Positions 55,536 through 64,000 of a DNA stretch of 64,000 bases are shown here, piece by piece. Within the stretch, counting starts at the first letter, position 1. Each line of letters begins with the position of its first letter. A model generated the notes under the pieces. The model saw only the letters and a program-made list of their open reading frames with translations, had not been told where the DNA came from and did no database searches. This stretch comes from Ignavibacteria bacterium RIFOXYB12_FULL_35_14 (lineage in GTDB: Bacteria > Bacteroidota > Ignavibacteria > Ignavibacteriales > Ignavibacteriaceae): contig MHAR01000080.1 of NCBI GenBank assembly GCA_001803045.1, positions 1-64,000 of the forward strand, read 5' to 3'. A program made the translations under genes and the position numbers.

Positions 55536-56687
55536 ATGTTAACAGAAACCCATAAAAATATAACCTATACGCCCGTTGTTAAAACCGAGGAAATGATCCT
55601 CAACATGGGTCCTCAGCATCCATCAACACATGGTGTGCTGCGATTGGAGCTTCAGCTTGAAGGTGAAATAATCACAAAGGTGATTCCTCACATCGGTTAT
55701 CTTCATCGCTGTTTTGAGAAACATTGCGAAGCAATGACTTATCCTCAAGTAATTCCTTACACTGATCGAATGGATTACCTTGCTTCAATGGGAAATGAAT
55801 TGGGGTATGTGGTTGCTGTTGAAAGATTACTCAACATTCAGGTTCCAGAAAGAGTTGAATACATTCGTGTAATCATGGCTGAACTTCAGAGAATTGCTTC
55901 TCACTTAGTTGCGCTTGGTACTTATGGCGCAGATATTGGTGCTATGACACCCTTCCTGTTTTGCTTTAGGGACCGCGAAATGATTTTAAGCTTGTTTGAA
56001 ATGACATGCGGTGCCCGGCTTTTATACAATTACATTTGGGTTGGCGGACTATCGCATGATCTTCATCCAGATTTTGTAAGACAAACGCGCGACTTTTGCA
56101 ATTACTTCAAACCAAAGATAAAAGAGTTGAACGATCTTCTTACCTACAATAAAATTTTTATTGATCGTACTGCACATGTTGGAATATTACCGCTTGATAC
56201 TGCAATAAACTTTGGAATTTCAGGCCCGATGCTCAGAGGATCAGGAATGAAATGGGATTTGAGGAAAGATGATCCTTATTCAGTTTATCATAAATTTGAT
56301 TTTGATATTCCGGTTGGAGAAGGTAAAGTTGGAACTGTAGGCGATTGCTGGGATAGATATTATGTACGTGTTCTCGAAATGGTTGAAAGCTTAAAAATTA
56401 TTGAACAGGCACTCGATCAGCTTCCTGAAGGTGATGTCATGTCTGCAATTCCCAAAAGAATTAAGCCACCAGTTGGACAAATTTACACACGTATTGAAAA
56501 TCCTCGCGGAGAACTTGGTTACTTTATTATAAGTGACGGAAGTGTAAATCCGTTTAGAGTTAAAGCTCGCGCTCCTTCGTTTGTAAATTTAGGTGTGATG
56601 GATGTTCTCTGTCGGGGTCACATGGTTGCTGATATAATTGCAATTCTTGGCAGTGTTGATATTGTACTTGGCGAGGTTGACAGATGA
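55536..56687 (+). CDS. nuoD: NADH-quinone oxidoreductase subunit D
   Basis: The 49-kDa-type subunit that forms the quinone pocket with nuo[22 protein letters not shown] near the start and [14 protein letters not shown] are family markers, and the C-terminus has [13 protein letters not shown]. The length of 383 is normal. Overlaps nuoH by 4 bp (ATGA). nuoE, nuoF and nuoG, which lie between nuoD and nuoH in many bacteria, are absent at this place. Confidence 0.97.
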   Translation: MLTETHKNITYTPVVKTEEMILNMGPQHPSTHGVLRLELQLEGEIITKVIPHIGYLHRCFEKHCEAMTYPQVIPYTDRMDYLASMGNELGYVVAVERLLNIQVPERVEYIRVIMAELQRIASHLVALGTYGADIGAMTPFLFCFRDREMILSLFEMTCGARLLYNYIWVGGLSHDLHPDFVRQTRDFCNYFKPKIKELNDLLTYNKIFIDRTAHVGILPLDTAINFGISGPMLRGSGMKWDLRKDDPYSVYHKFDFDIPVGEGKVGTVGDCWDRYYVRVLEMVESLKIIEQALDQLPEGDVMSAIPKRIKPPVGQIYTRIENPRGELGYFIISDGSVNPFRVKARAPSFVNLGVMDVLCRGHMVADIIAILGSVDIVLGEVDR

Positions 56688-57754
56688 TGTACGATTTTTT
56701 TGTTGATCTATTCGGAAATGAGATTATAGCCGCAATTCTTAGTGGTGTTCCCCCACTTCTATTTATTTTAGTGTTTGTTCTGTTTGCTGTTTGGCTTGAA
56801 CGAAAAGTTTCTGCTCACATGCAAGACCGATTAGGCCCGATGCGAACAGGCTGGCACGGTTATCTTCAAACTATTGCTGATCTCATAAAGCTGATCCAGA
56901 AGGAAGATATTTTAGCAGCGGCAAATGATAAACCTTTATTTAATTTAGCGCCTGTTTTGGTTTTTGCTGGAACTTATGCTGCTTTTGCTGCAATTCCATT
57001 TTCAAGTTATTACATCGGTTCCAACATTGACCTTGGAATATTTTTTATTATTGGGATTTCGGGTTTGGTTGTTGCCGGAATATTGATGGCAGGCTGGTCA
57101 TCAAATAATAAATACTCAATGCTCGGTGCAATGAGAGCCGCTGCACAAATTATTAGTTATGAAATTCCTACGATTCTTGTCGTGTTGACTGTCGTAATGA
57201 TCACCCGAACATTAAACTTGCACACTCTAAGTGAAATGCAAACCGGCTACATTTGGAATTGGATGATATTTGGTGGACCAACAGTCGGCTGGCAAAAGTT
57301 TTCACTCATTCCTCTAATGTTCATTGGATTTCTCGTAATCTACATGAGCACACTTGCCGAAGTAAACCGTACACCATTCGACATTCCCGAAGCAGAATCA
57401 GAATTAGTCTCGGGTTACCACACAGAGTATTCAGGGATGAAGTTCGCTATGTTTTTTCTTGCTGAGTATGCAAACATGTATGCTGTTTCAGCGATTGTTA
57501 CAGCTTTGTTTCTCGGAGGGTATCAATCCCCCATTGGATATTTCGGAAATCTAGTCGATGTTCCTTGGCTAATTCCAATCGAACAATTTCTGTGGTTTAC
57601 AATTAAAGGTACTTTCTTTGTATTTGTTCAAATGTGGCTTCGTTGGACTCTACCGAGATTACGAGTTGATCAGCTAATGGCTTTGTGCTGGAAATATTTA
57701 ATTCCCATCGCTTTTGTAAATCTTATAATAGTTGGACTAATTACCGTTTTGTAA
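56684..57754 (+). CDS. nuoH: NADH-quinone oxidoreductase subunit H
   Basis: Membrane subunit at the junction with the peripheral arm; 356 residues and about eight hydrophobic segments. [20 protein letters not shown] is at the N-terminal side, and [26 protein letters not shown] is the diagnostic loop. ATGATG at the start leaves two possible Met codons. The next ATG, 1 bp after the stop, belongs to a truncated nuoI copy. Confidence 0.97.
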   Translation: MMYDFFVDLFGNEIIAAILSGVPPLLFILVFVLFAVWLERKVSAHMQDRLGPMRTGWHGYLQTIADLIKLIQKEDILAAANDKPLFNLAPVLVFAGTYAAFAAIPFSSYYIGSNIDLGIFFIIGISGLVVAGILMAGWSSNNKYSMLGAMRAAAQIISYEIPTILVVLTVVMITRTLNLHTLSEMQTGYIWNWMIFGGPTVGWQKFSLIPLMFIGFLVIYMSTLAEVNRTPFDIPEAESELVSGYHTEYSGMKFAMFFLAEYANMYAVSAIVTALFLGGYQSPIGYFGNLVDVPWLIPIEQFLWFTIKGTFFVFVQMWLRWTLPRLRVDQLMALCWKYLIPIAFVNLIIVGLITVL

Positions 57755-57755
57755 G

Positions 57756-57925
57756 ATGAAAGAATACTTTTCAAATATCTGGATCGGATTGTCAACGGTG
57801 GCAATTGGCATGAAGGTAACTTTTAAACATTTGTTCGTTCCAGCAGTAACAATTCAATATCCAAGTGTTCGAGTTGAATTACCTGAAAGAGAAAGAAACC
57901 GGCTTTATGTGAATATGGATGATTG
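57756..57925 (+). repeat. Direct repeat of nuoI 5' end, left copy
   Basis: Positions 57756-57925 match 59315-59484 with one mismatch (C at 57772, T at 59331). The repeat starts exactly at the ATG in both copies and the two are 1559 bp apart. The high identity says the duplication is recent. Confidence 0.93.
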
Positions 57926-57956
57926 TATTGGACATGATCAATGTTGGTGTGCATGA
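57756..57956 (+). pseudogene. Truncated 5' copy of nuoI
   Basis: The first 57 codons repeat those of the intact nuoI at 59315 with one base difference in 170 bp, up to the first cysteine motif, where the sequence diverges (GHDQC instead of GCDQC) and stops at a TGA. It has no complete Fe-S motif. A T9SS domain fragment in another frame begins at 57943, so the gene copy was joined to foreign sequence there. Confidence 0.92.
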
Positions 57957-58038
57957 ACTGAAATTTGATGGATACAGTCAGTCAAGTGGAATTTATTTCT
58001 ATCGCTTGGTTTCCGTTGATAATAAAATTCTTAGTTAA
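57943..58038 (+). pseudogene. C-terminal fragment of a T9SS sorting domain
   Basis: In the frame from 57943 the sequence reads VGVHELKFDGYSQSSGIYFYRL and ends at a TAA at 58036-58038. The pattern of FDG...SSGIYFYRL is that of type A sorting domains. The rest of the parent gene is missing; the fragment is fused to the truncated nuoI copy. Confidence 0.75.
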
Positions 58039-58061
58039 AAAATTATTTTGTTACGATAACA

Positions 58062-59318
58062 ATGAACAGAAAAATTAATAAAATAGCAGTTCTCTTTTTT
58101 ATTATTGTAGTTACTGTTCCTGATTTTTCTCAAACTGTAGCACAAGAAAAAATATTTTTTGCGGCAAGGCGAGACAGTAATTCCATTTATCCATTGCTCT
58201 ATATGATGAACGTTGACGGCAGTAATATTCACGCGATAAAGGATTCTATTATAGGTTACGTTCCTCGGCTTTCACGGGATGGTAAAAGGATTGCTTACAT
58301 TGGAACCTATAGCGACCAAATAATCGGACCCCCGCAGGTGAGAGTAATGAATGTTGACGGAACAAATAATCACGTTGTTTCTTTGTGCAAACATCCGATT
58401 ACTGGACAAATCAGCCCTTGCGAGGATAGTTTTAGTCCTGCTTGGTCAGCGGATGGAGAAAAGATAGCGTATGATCGGTGCAATAATTGCGAGGCCGGAG
58501 GGGATAATTTTGATATATACATTGTCAATACTGATACTACTCAAGGGTATGTTCAAGCAAAAGTAACTCAAAGTTTGTACAGTGAGCGTCTGTATGATTG
58601 GTCGCCTGATGGGAGCAAATTACTGTTTAGGGCTCATTATTTTAATAATACGTACGATTTTGATGGGGAATTATTCTTAATGAATACTGATGGAACAAAC
58701 TGGAAACAACTCACAAATGGTATTGGTACAATTGGTCCTCGCTACTCGCCGGATGGAGCCACAATAGCTTTTTTCTCAAACCATGAAAATAAACAACTCG
58801 AAATATATTTGATGGATACAACTGGTGTTAATATCCGAAGATTGACAAACTTAAATTTGGAGCCAAAATATGCGACTCTTTCTTGGTCACCAGATGGCAA
58901 AAAGATAGTTTTTGAGTCTGATTTTAAAATTTTCGTTTTAGATGTTCTGTCCCTTGCTGTAATTCAAATACCCACTAATATGCGAGAGAGCGAAACCCCG
59001 GAATGGGGAAACATGGTGGTAACCAACGTGACAACTTCAAATTATCAGAATGTGAATAAATATTTTTTGTATCAGAATTATCCCAATCCATTTAATCCTG
59101 AAACTCAGCTTAAATACTCACTTAAGGAAGATGCATTAGTAACATTAAGACTGTTTGACATTCTTGGTAATGAAATTGTAACTTTAATTCATGAACCAAA
59201 AAGTCAAGGTAGTCACACTTTGGATTTTAACGCTGGTAATCTTTCAAGCGGGGTTTATATTTATCAGATTAAAGCAAATAATTTTATTGCTTCGAAGAAA
59301 ATGATAATCACAAAATGA
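58062..59318 (+). CDS. Secreted PD40 beta-propeller protein with T9SS sorting domain
   Basis: A 418-residue exported protein inserted in the complex I operon. Signal peptide about 1-28. Blades of the PD40/WD40-like type follow (MMNVDGSNIHAIKD, FSPAWSADGEKIAY, YDWSPDGSKLLF, RYSPDGATIAFFS, SWSPDGKKIVFES), then a linker and a type A sorting domain at about 335-418 (YQNYPNPFNPETQL, SSGVYIYQI and a KKMIITK end). Its stop codon overlaps the nuoI start (ATGA). The contents are unrelated to respiration, and the ORF lies between a broken and an intact copy of nuoI, so it is an inserted segment. Similar propellers occur at 25570-26628 but without this domain. Confidence 0.88.
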   Translation: MNRKINKIAVLFFIIVVTVPDFSQTVAQEKIFFAARRDSNSIYPLLYMMNVDGSNIHAIKDSIIGYVPRLSRDGKRIAYIGTYSDQIIGPPQVRVMNVDGTNNHVVSLCKHPITGQISPCEDSFSPAWSADGEKIAYDRCNNCEAGGDNFDIYIVNTDTTQGYVQAKVTQSLYSERLYDWSPDGSKLLFRAHYFNNTYDFDGELFLMNTDGTNWKQLTNGIGTIGPRYSPDGATIAFFSNHENKQLEIYLMDTTGVNIRRLTNLNLEPKYATLSWSPDGKKIVFESDFKIFVLDVLSLAVIQIPTNMRESETPEWGNMVVTNVTTSNYQNVNKYFLYQNYPNPFNPETQLKYSLKEDALVTLRLFDILGNEIVTLIHEPKSQGSHTLDFNAGNLSSGVYIYQIKANNFIASKKMIITK

Positions 59319-59938
59319 AAGAATACTTTTTAAATATCTGGATCGGATTGTCAACGGTGGCAATTGGCATGAAGGTAACTTTTAAACATTTGTTCGTTCC
59401 AGCAGTAACAATTCAATATCCAAGTGTTCGAGTTGAATTACCTGAAAGAGAAAGAAACCGGCTTTATGTGAATATGGATGATTGCATCGGATGCGATCAG
59501 TGTTCTAGGGCTTGTCCGGTTAGCTGCATTGAAATTGAAACCGTAAAAGGACTTCCAACAGAAGACTTGGGTAAAACTTCAAATGGAAAGAAAAAAGCTT
59601 TATGGGTCACTAAGTTCGATATTGATTTTGCAAAATGCTGCTACTGCCAGCTTTGTGTTTTTCCATGTCCAACAGAATGTATTTACATGACAGACGTTTA
59701 TGAGTTCTCTGAATTCCAGCGCAATGATTTGGTTTATGATTTCGTAACTCTCACTCCGGAAGAACGTGAACAGAAAAAACTTAATTACCAAAAATTTGAA
59801 GTTGAAAAAGCTGCCGAGAAAGCAGCAAAGAAACCGGTGACTCCGCCAGCAACACCAGAAGCTAAACCAGAGGTGAAAGTTAAAACAGAAACGCCTCCGC
59901 CAGGTGCTGATAATCCAGGAGAAAATAAGGTAAGCTAA
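59315..59938 (+). CDS. nuoI: NADH-quinone oxidoreductase subunit I
   Basis: The two-[4Fe-4S] ferredoxin subunit (TYKY type) carrying electrons within complex I. CIGCDQCSRACPVSC (from about 57) and CCYCQLCVFPCPTEC (from about 109) supply eight Cys. The C-terminal 50 residues are an Ala/Pro/Lys-rich tail not found in shorter homologues. It is the intact copy; the ATG overlaps the stop of the inserted propeller gene by 4 bp (ATGA). nuoJ begins 2 bp after its stop. Confidence 0.96.
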   Translation: MKEYFLNIWIGLSTVAIGMKVTFKHLFVPAVTIQYPSVRVELPERERNRLYVNMDDCIGCDQCSRACPVSCIEIETVKGLPTEDLGKTSNGKKKALWVTKFDIDFAKCCYCQLCVFPCPTECIYMTDVYEFSEFQRNDLVYDFVTLTPEEREQKKLNYQKFEVEKAAEKAAKKPVTPPATPEAKPEVKVKTETPPPGADNPGENKVS

Positions 59939-59940
59939 CT

Positions 59941-60429
59941 ATGACACTTTACGATATAATATTTTACCTTTTTGCACTTGTTACAATTTCTTCGGCATAC
60001 TTGGTTGTAACCGTTCGGAATATTGTTTACTCTGCTTTCTCTTTGCTCTTTACACTATTTGGAATTGCCGGACTTTATGCTTTGCTGGGAGCTGACTTTG
60101 TTGCGATTGTTCAACTAATAGTATACGTCGGCGGCATCTTAATTCTGATGATCTTCGGTGTAATGTTAACGAACAAAATCACAAATGTTCAAATCAAAAC
60201 AGGAGTATTCCAAATCCTGCCTGCCACAATTGGTGTTGGAATATTTGGTGGATTTTTACTCGCTGTACTATTAAACACAAACTGGCTGAATCTCAATGTT
60301 AAAGATTCCCCGGCAACCACTTTTCAATTGGGACAGCTTTTAATGAATGAGTGGGTATTACCGTTTGAATTGCTGGGAATCGTATTGTTAATTGCACTTC
60401 TTGGTGCAGCATCAATTGCGAGGAAATAG
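59941..60429 (+). CDS. nuoJ: NADH-quinone oxidoreductase subunit J
   Basis: A five-helix membrane subunit of 162 residues. VRNIVYSAFSLLFTLFGIAGLYALLGADFVAIVQLIVYVGGILILMIF is the family block. It lies directly between nuoI and nuoK. Confidence 0.95.
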   Translation: MTLYDIIFYLFALVTISSAYLVVTVRNIVYSAFSLLFTLFGIAGLYALLGADFVAIVQLIVYVGGILILMIFGVMLTNKITNVQIKTGVFQILPATIGVGIFGGFLLAVLLNTNWLNLNVKDSPATTFQLGQLLMNEWVLPFELLGIVLLIALLGAASIARK

Positions 60430-60441
60430 GAAATTTATTTT

Positions 60442-60753
60442 ATGGTAACCGTAAGTTTATATCATTATTTATTTGTCAGCACAATTCTTTTCTCCTTAGG
60501 AATTTTTGGAATTGTAACCAGGAAAAATGCAGTGATGGTTCTAATGGGAATAGAATTAATTCTCAATGCTGCAAACATTAATTTTGTTGCTTTTGCACGA
60601 TATGGAAATTTTGGATTTCAAGGTCAGCTGATGGCTTTGTTTGTAATAGTGCTTGCTGCTGCAGAAGCAGCAATCGCACTTGCGATCGTTCTCAATATAT
60701 ATAAAGTTTTTTCATCTGTTAATGTTGATGAAATAGACCGGCTTAAAGAATAA
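60442..60753 (+). CDS. nuoK: NADH-quinone oxidoreductase subunit K
   Basis: A three-helix membrane subunit of 103 residues, the Mrp-like proton channel part. LMGIELILNAANINFVAFAR, with the essential Glu in the second helix, and VLAAAEAAIALAIVLNIYK are diagnostic. Normal length. A repeat element (60773-60841) separates it from nuoL. Confidence 0.96.
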   Translation: MVTVSLYHYLFVSTILFSLGIFGIVTRKNAVMVLMGIELILNAANINFVAFARYGNFGFQGQLMALFVIVLAAAEAAIALAIVLNIYKVFSSVNVDEIDRLKE

Positions 60754-60772
60754 ATTTTATATAAACGAACAT

Positions 60773-60841
60773 GTCACCCCGAACTTGTTTCGGGGTCTCA
60801 TCAGAATGCAGATTGGGATGCTGAAACAAGTTCAGCATGAC
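60773..60841. repeat. Interspersed inverted repeat, family A (copy 2)
   Basis: Starts GTCACCCCGAACTTGTTTC (60773-60791) and ends with the near inverse of copy 1's left arm, GCTGAAACAAGTTCAGCATGAC. The same element as 7569-7638. It lies inside the nuo operon between nuoK and nuoL, where it could act as a stem-loop that tunes expression of the downstream genes. Confidence 0.8.
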
Positions 60842-60922
60842 GGCAAAATTTTCAGTACAGACGATAAATCGTGGGGTTAGAGCATGTTCAGAAAAAATAA
60901 TTTCGTAAAATAAATTTTAATA

Positions 60923-63010
60923 ATGGATTTAATCACTTTATCAGTAATAATCTTATTCATTCCCCTATTAGGATTCGTTCTAACTCTCTTTACCGGAATG
61001 AATTTCAAATGGGCATTCTTAATCGAGAATGTTTTGATTGTTTTAGGATTTATCCTTTCCGTTGTTCTACTTTATAATAAGTTATCAGGTTACTTAGATA
61101 CAGATATTGTATCAGAATTTAATTGGATAAATCTGGGAATTATTCCCTTCTTTGGTGAAATAATTATTAAGCTCGGAATTAAGCTCGATAACGTTGCTGT
61201 GATCATGAACTTCACAGTATTTCTAATCAGTATGGTTGTGCATCTGTTCTCGATTGATTACATGAAAGGCGACAAAAGATACAGCAGATACTTTGCTTAC
61301 TTAGGACTATTCACTTTCTCAATGACCGGAATAGTTGTAACCAACAATGTCTTAATGATGTATATTTTCTGGGAGTTGGTTGGATTATCATCTTATCTTT
61401 TAATTGGTTTTTGGTTTGAGAAAAAGTCCGCCTCCGATGCAGGAAAAAAAGCATTCATCGTTAATCGTATTGGTGACTTAGGAATGTTTGCTGGAATATT
61501 AATACTTTTTGTTACATATAAAACTTTTTCTTTCCAGGAAATTTTTAATGCCGTTGCTGCCGGGCAATTACCTTTTAATAGCGAGTTTTGGTTAACAATT
61601 ACCGGTTTACTTTTATTCTGCGGAGCAATTGGAAAATCTGCACAATTCCCTCTTCATGTTTGGCTGCCGGATGCAATGGAAGGTCCAACTCCTGTTAGCG
61701 CTTTGATTCATGCAGCTACAATGGTTGCCGCGGGCGTTTATTTCATCGTGAGAATTTTCCCTATTCTTTCGGGAGATGCTTTACTTATCATAGCTATAAT
61801 TGGTGCAATTTCGGCATTCATTCCAGCAACAATTGCATTAACTCAGAACGATATTAAAAGAGTTTTAGCTTACTCCACTGTAAGTCAGCTTGGTTACATG
61901 ATAATGGCTTTGGGAATTGGCGCTTATGTCTTTGCATTCTTCCATCTGATTACTCATGCATTTTTCAAAGCATGCTTATTTCTTGGTTCAGGTTCGGTCA
62001 TACACTCGATGCATCATGAGCAGGATATTCAAAAAATGGGTGGGTTAAGAAAGAAAATGCCAATTACTTATGCAACATTTTTACTAGCTACACTTGCGTT
62101 GTCTGGTATTCCATTAACATCAGGTTTCTTAAGTAAAGATGGAATTTTAGCAGGCACTTTAGCATACACATCACTTACCGGGAATTGGTTTTTTACTTTT
62201 ATTGGATTTACTGTCGCTATGCTAACCGCATTCTATATGTTTAGATTAGTAATTCTAACTTTTCATGGTGAACCGAAAAACAAAGAGAAGTACGATCATG
62301 CTCATGAATCTCCTTTCTTTATGATTATGCCCTTGGTTCTTCTTTCCGGCCTATCAATTTTTATTTGGTACACACCAAATCCGTTTAATGCCGATTCAGG
62401 TTGGGTATTATCCAAATGGGTTAAAGCACCAACACTTTCAGTTCCTGAGTCAGCCCGTTATCCTTTTATGGTTGAAGAACAGAAACAAGAAAGTATAGTA
62501 AAGCAGGAAGAAGAAGTAACATTCTCACACGAATATACTCACGCAATGCACTCTGCACATGTTCCGACAATATTCTTATCCGGTTTTGTAGCAGGTTTAG
62601 GAATTTTATTCGCCTTTTTGTTTTATCAATGGAAAAAACTTGATCCCAATAAATTAGCAGCAAAGGTTAAACCACTCTATAATTTATCATACAACAAATG
62701 GTACTTCGATGAATTCTACAATTCTGTTTTTGTTGGAGGAACTCTTGCATTCAGTAATTTTTTGAGATGGATTGATAACACAATCATCGATGGAATTGTT
62801 AATGGATCAGCAACGCTCACCAGAGGAGTTTCAAAGGTAAGCGGAAAATTTGATAACGGTGTTGTTGATGGTCTCGTTAATTTCACAGCTTATTTCAGCG
62901 GTTTTATTGGTCTTTTATTTAGAAAATTTCAAACAGGAAAAGTTCAAACGTACATTGTGCTCGTGATCTTTTCGTTATTGATACTATTATTTTTATTTAA
63001 GTCATTCTAG
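60923..63010 (+). CDS. nuoL: NADH-quinone oxidoreductase subunit L
   Basis: The large antiporter-like proton pumping subunit; 695 residues with about 15 hydrophobic segments. WELVGLSSYLLIGFWFEK, FIVNRIGDLGMF, VWLPDAMEGPTPVSALIHAATMVAAGVY and STVSQLGYMIMALG are the family blocks, and the lateral amphipathic helix region is present in the C-terminal half. Separated from nuoK by the family A repeat. Confidence 0.96.
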   Translation: MDLITLSVIILFIPLLGFVLTLFTGMNFKWAFLIENVLIVLGFILSVVLLYNKLSGYLDTDIVSEFNWINLGIIPFFGEIIIKLGIKLDNVAVIMNFTVFLISMVVHLFSIDYMKGDKRYSRYFAYLGLFTFSMTGIVVTNNVLMMYIFWELVGLSSYLLIGFWFEKKSASDAGKKAFIVNRIGDLGMFAGILILFVTYKTFSFQEIFNAVAAGQLPFNSEFWLTITGLLLFCGAIGKSAQFPLHVWLPDAMEGPTPVSALIHAATMVAAGVYFIVRIFPILSGDALLIIAIIGAISAFIPATIALTQNDIKRVLAYSTVSQLGYMIMALGIGAYVFAFFHLITHAFFKACLFLGSGSVIHSMHHEQDIQKMGGLRKKMPITYATFLLATLALSGIPLTSGFLSKDGILAGTLAYTSLTGNWFFTFIGFTVAMLTAFYMFRLVILTFHGEPKNKEKYDHAHESPFFMIMPLVLLSGLSIFIWYTPNPFNADSGWVLSKWVKAPTLSVPESARYPFMVEEQKQESIVKQEEEVTFSHEYTHAMHSAHVPTIFLSGFVAGLGILFAFLFYQWKKLDPNKLAAKVKPLYNLSYNKWYFDEFYNSVFVGGTLAFSNFLRWIDNTIIDGIVNGSATLTRGVSKVSGKFDNGVVDGLVNFTAYFSGFIGLLFRKFQTGKVQTYIVLVIFSLLILLFLFKSF

Positions 63011-63018
63011 GTAGTAAA

Positions 63019-64000
63019 ATGGCAAGCTTTCCAATTCTTTCATGGATAACACTTCTTCCAATTTTGGGGATGGTGATAATCTTATTCATTCCTAAAAACC
63101 AGGAAAAGATTATTAAAGGTTTAACTCTGCTCATAACAAGCATTCAAGTTATTCTCGCGATTGTTATTCTTGCAGGTTTTAATTACGCCAAAGGCGGAGT
63201 GTTCGATGCAAGTTCATTTCAATTCATAGAAAAATTCAGATGGATTGATATTGAAGGATTTTCCTGGATTGGAAGAGTTAAGATTGATTATTACTTGGGA
63301 ATTGACGGATTGAGTGTTCCTTTAGTTCTCTTAACTGCGATCATTTGTTTTATTTCAACGCTTTCATCATTCAGCATAAACAAATCCGTTAAAGGATATT
63401 TTGCAATGTTCCTTCTACTCGATACCGGAATGATGGGAGTTTTTGTTTCATTAGATTTCTTCCTCTTCTACATTTTCTGGGAATTGATGCTTCTCCCGAT
63501 GTACTTTTTAATTGGTATTTGGGGAGGCCCTCGCAAAGAATATGCAGCTATAAAATTCTTCCTTTACACTTTGTTGGGAAGCGTATTCATTCTCCTAGCA
63601 GTGATCGGATTATACTTTAGTACTACCGAAACTTTAGCTGATGGAAGCAAAGTATTTACATTTAACATGATTGCGATGATGGATCCTGCCAACTATTCTG
63701 CTGATGGAATACTATCCCCATTCAATCCAGACAATTTACGGTTCATTGCCTTCCTCGGTTTGTTCATTGGATTCGCAATTAAAATTCCGATGTTCCCCTT
63801 CCACACATGGTTGCCCGATGCACATGTTGAAGCACCTACTGCAATAAGCGTTATTCTTGCCGGTGTTTTGCTGAAGATGGGAACTTACGGAATTTTGCGA
63901 GTCAACTATACAATGTTTCCCGAAATCACAAAACAACTAATTTGGTACATCGCCTTGTTCGGCATGATAAATATTATTTATGGTGCGCTAACTGCAATGG
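63019..64000 (+). CDS. nuoM: NADH-quinone oxidoreductase subunit M (partial, runs off the window)
   Basis: Open from the ATG at 63019 to the last base of the window (about 327 codons). MASFPILSWITLLPILG opens the protein, then DYYLGIDGLSVPLVLLT, YIFWELMLLPMYFLIGIWGG and FPFHTWLPDAHVEAPTAISVILAGVLLKMGTYG are the classic NuoM blocks. The 3' end, and presumably nuoN, lie beyond the window. Confidence 0.96.
   Translation, partial: MASFPILSWITLLPILGMVIILFIPKNQEKIIKGLTLLITSIQVILAIVILAGFNYAKGGVFDASSFQFIEKFRWIDIEGFSWIGRVKIDYYLGIDGLSVPLVLLTAIICFISTLSSFSINKSVKGYFAMFLLLDTGMMGVFVSLDFFLFYIFWELMLLPMYFLIGIWGGPRKEYAAIKFFLYTLLGSVFILLAVIGLYFSTTETLADGSKVFTFNMIAMMDPANYSADGILSPFNPDNLRFIAFLGLFIGFAIKIPMFPFHTWLPDAHVEAPTAISVILAGVLLKMGTYGILRVNYTMFPEITKQLIWYIALFGMINIIYGALTAM

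Overview
The window is AT-rich and gene-dense and looks like a chromosome segment from a member of the Ignavibacteria or a close relative in the Bacteroidota/Chlorobi group. Three things point there. Secreted proteins carry type IX secretion (Por) C-terminal sorting domains built around a YPNPFNP motif. There is a small histone H1-like (Hc1) protein. The complex I operon is of the nuoABCD-HIJKLM type, with no nuoEFG at this site. TTG starts appear repeatedly. No rRNA, tRNA or CRISPR array was recognised.

Layout: 1-3 kb holds a tail-specific protease and an unknown gene. 3-7.6 kb is a saccharopine-type lysine catabolism set: an ALDH7-like aldehyde dehydrogenase divergent from separate lysine-ketoglutarate reductase and saccharopine dehydrogenase genes. 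7.7-17.5 kb is housekeeping (rsmI, apt, enoyl-CoA hydratase, PAP2-like, dus, an MFS pump, a CapA-like phosphoesterase, a histone-like protein, a membrane Fe-S oxidoreductase, bioY). 17.5-21.6 kb holds a decayed alpha/beta hydrolase and two tandem response-regulator/histidine-kinase hybrids, one of them frameshifted. 22-24.8 kb is an iron block (feoA-feoB-fur). 24.8-42.5 kb carries envelope and secreted proteins (M28 and M15 peptidases, a GHL10 glycosidase, an amidase with a T9SS tail, an FKBP lipoprotein), a deglycation pair (LMW phosphatase plus fructosamine kinase), a mannose-1-P guanylyltransferase, alanine racemase and an aminotransferase, then methylmalonyl-CoA epimerase.

43.2-51.6 kb is a type I restriction-modification island in the order hsdM, ORF6N/PLD-like gene, hsdS, unrecognised PD-(D/E)XK nuclease-like gene, hsdR. 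hsdR is interrupted by one in-frame TGA. A 13-bp palindromic core occurs twice just upstream of the ORF6N gene and once inside it. A Fic protein with its own palindromic promoter region follows.

53.4-64 kb is the complex I operon, broken in two places. A four-helix-bundle (23S IVS-type) gene sits between nuoC and nuoD. A T9SS/beta-propeller cassette sits between a truncated nuoI copy and the intact nuoI, bounded by a 170-bp near-perfect direct repeat. The operon runs off the window inside nuoM.

Several families of intergenic inverted repeats (REP/MITE-like) lie between genes, often between convergent ones. The most interesting regions are the restriction island with its palindromes and unknown nuclease, and the two insertions into the respiratory operon.
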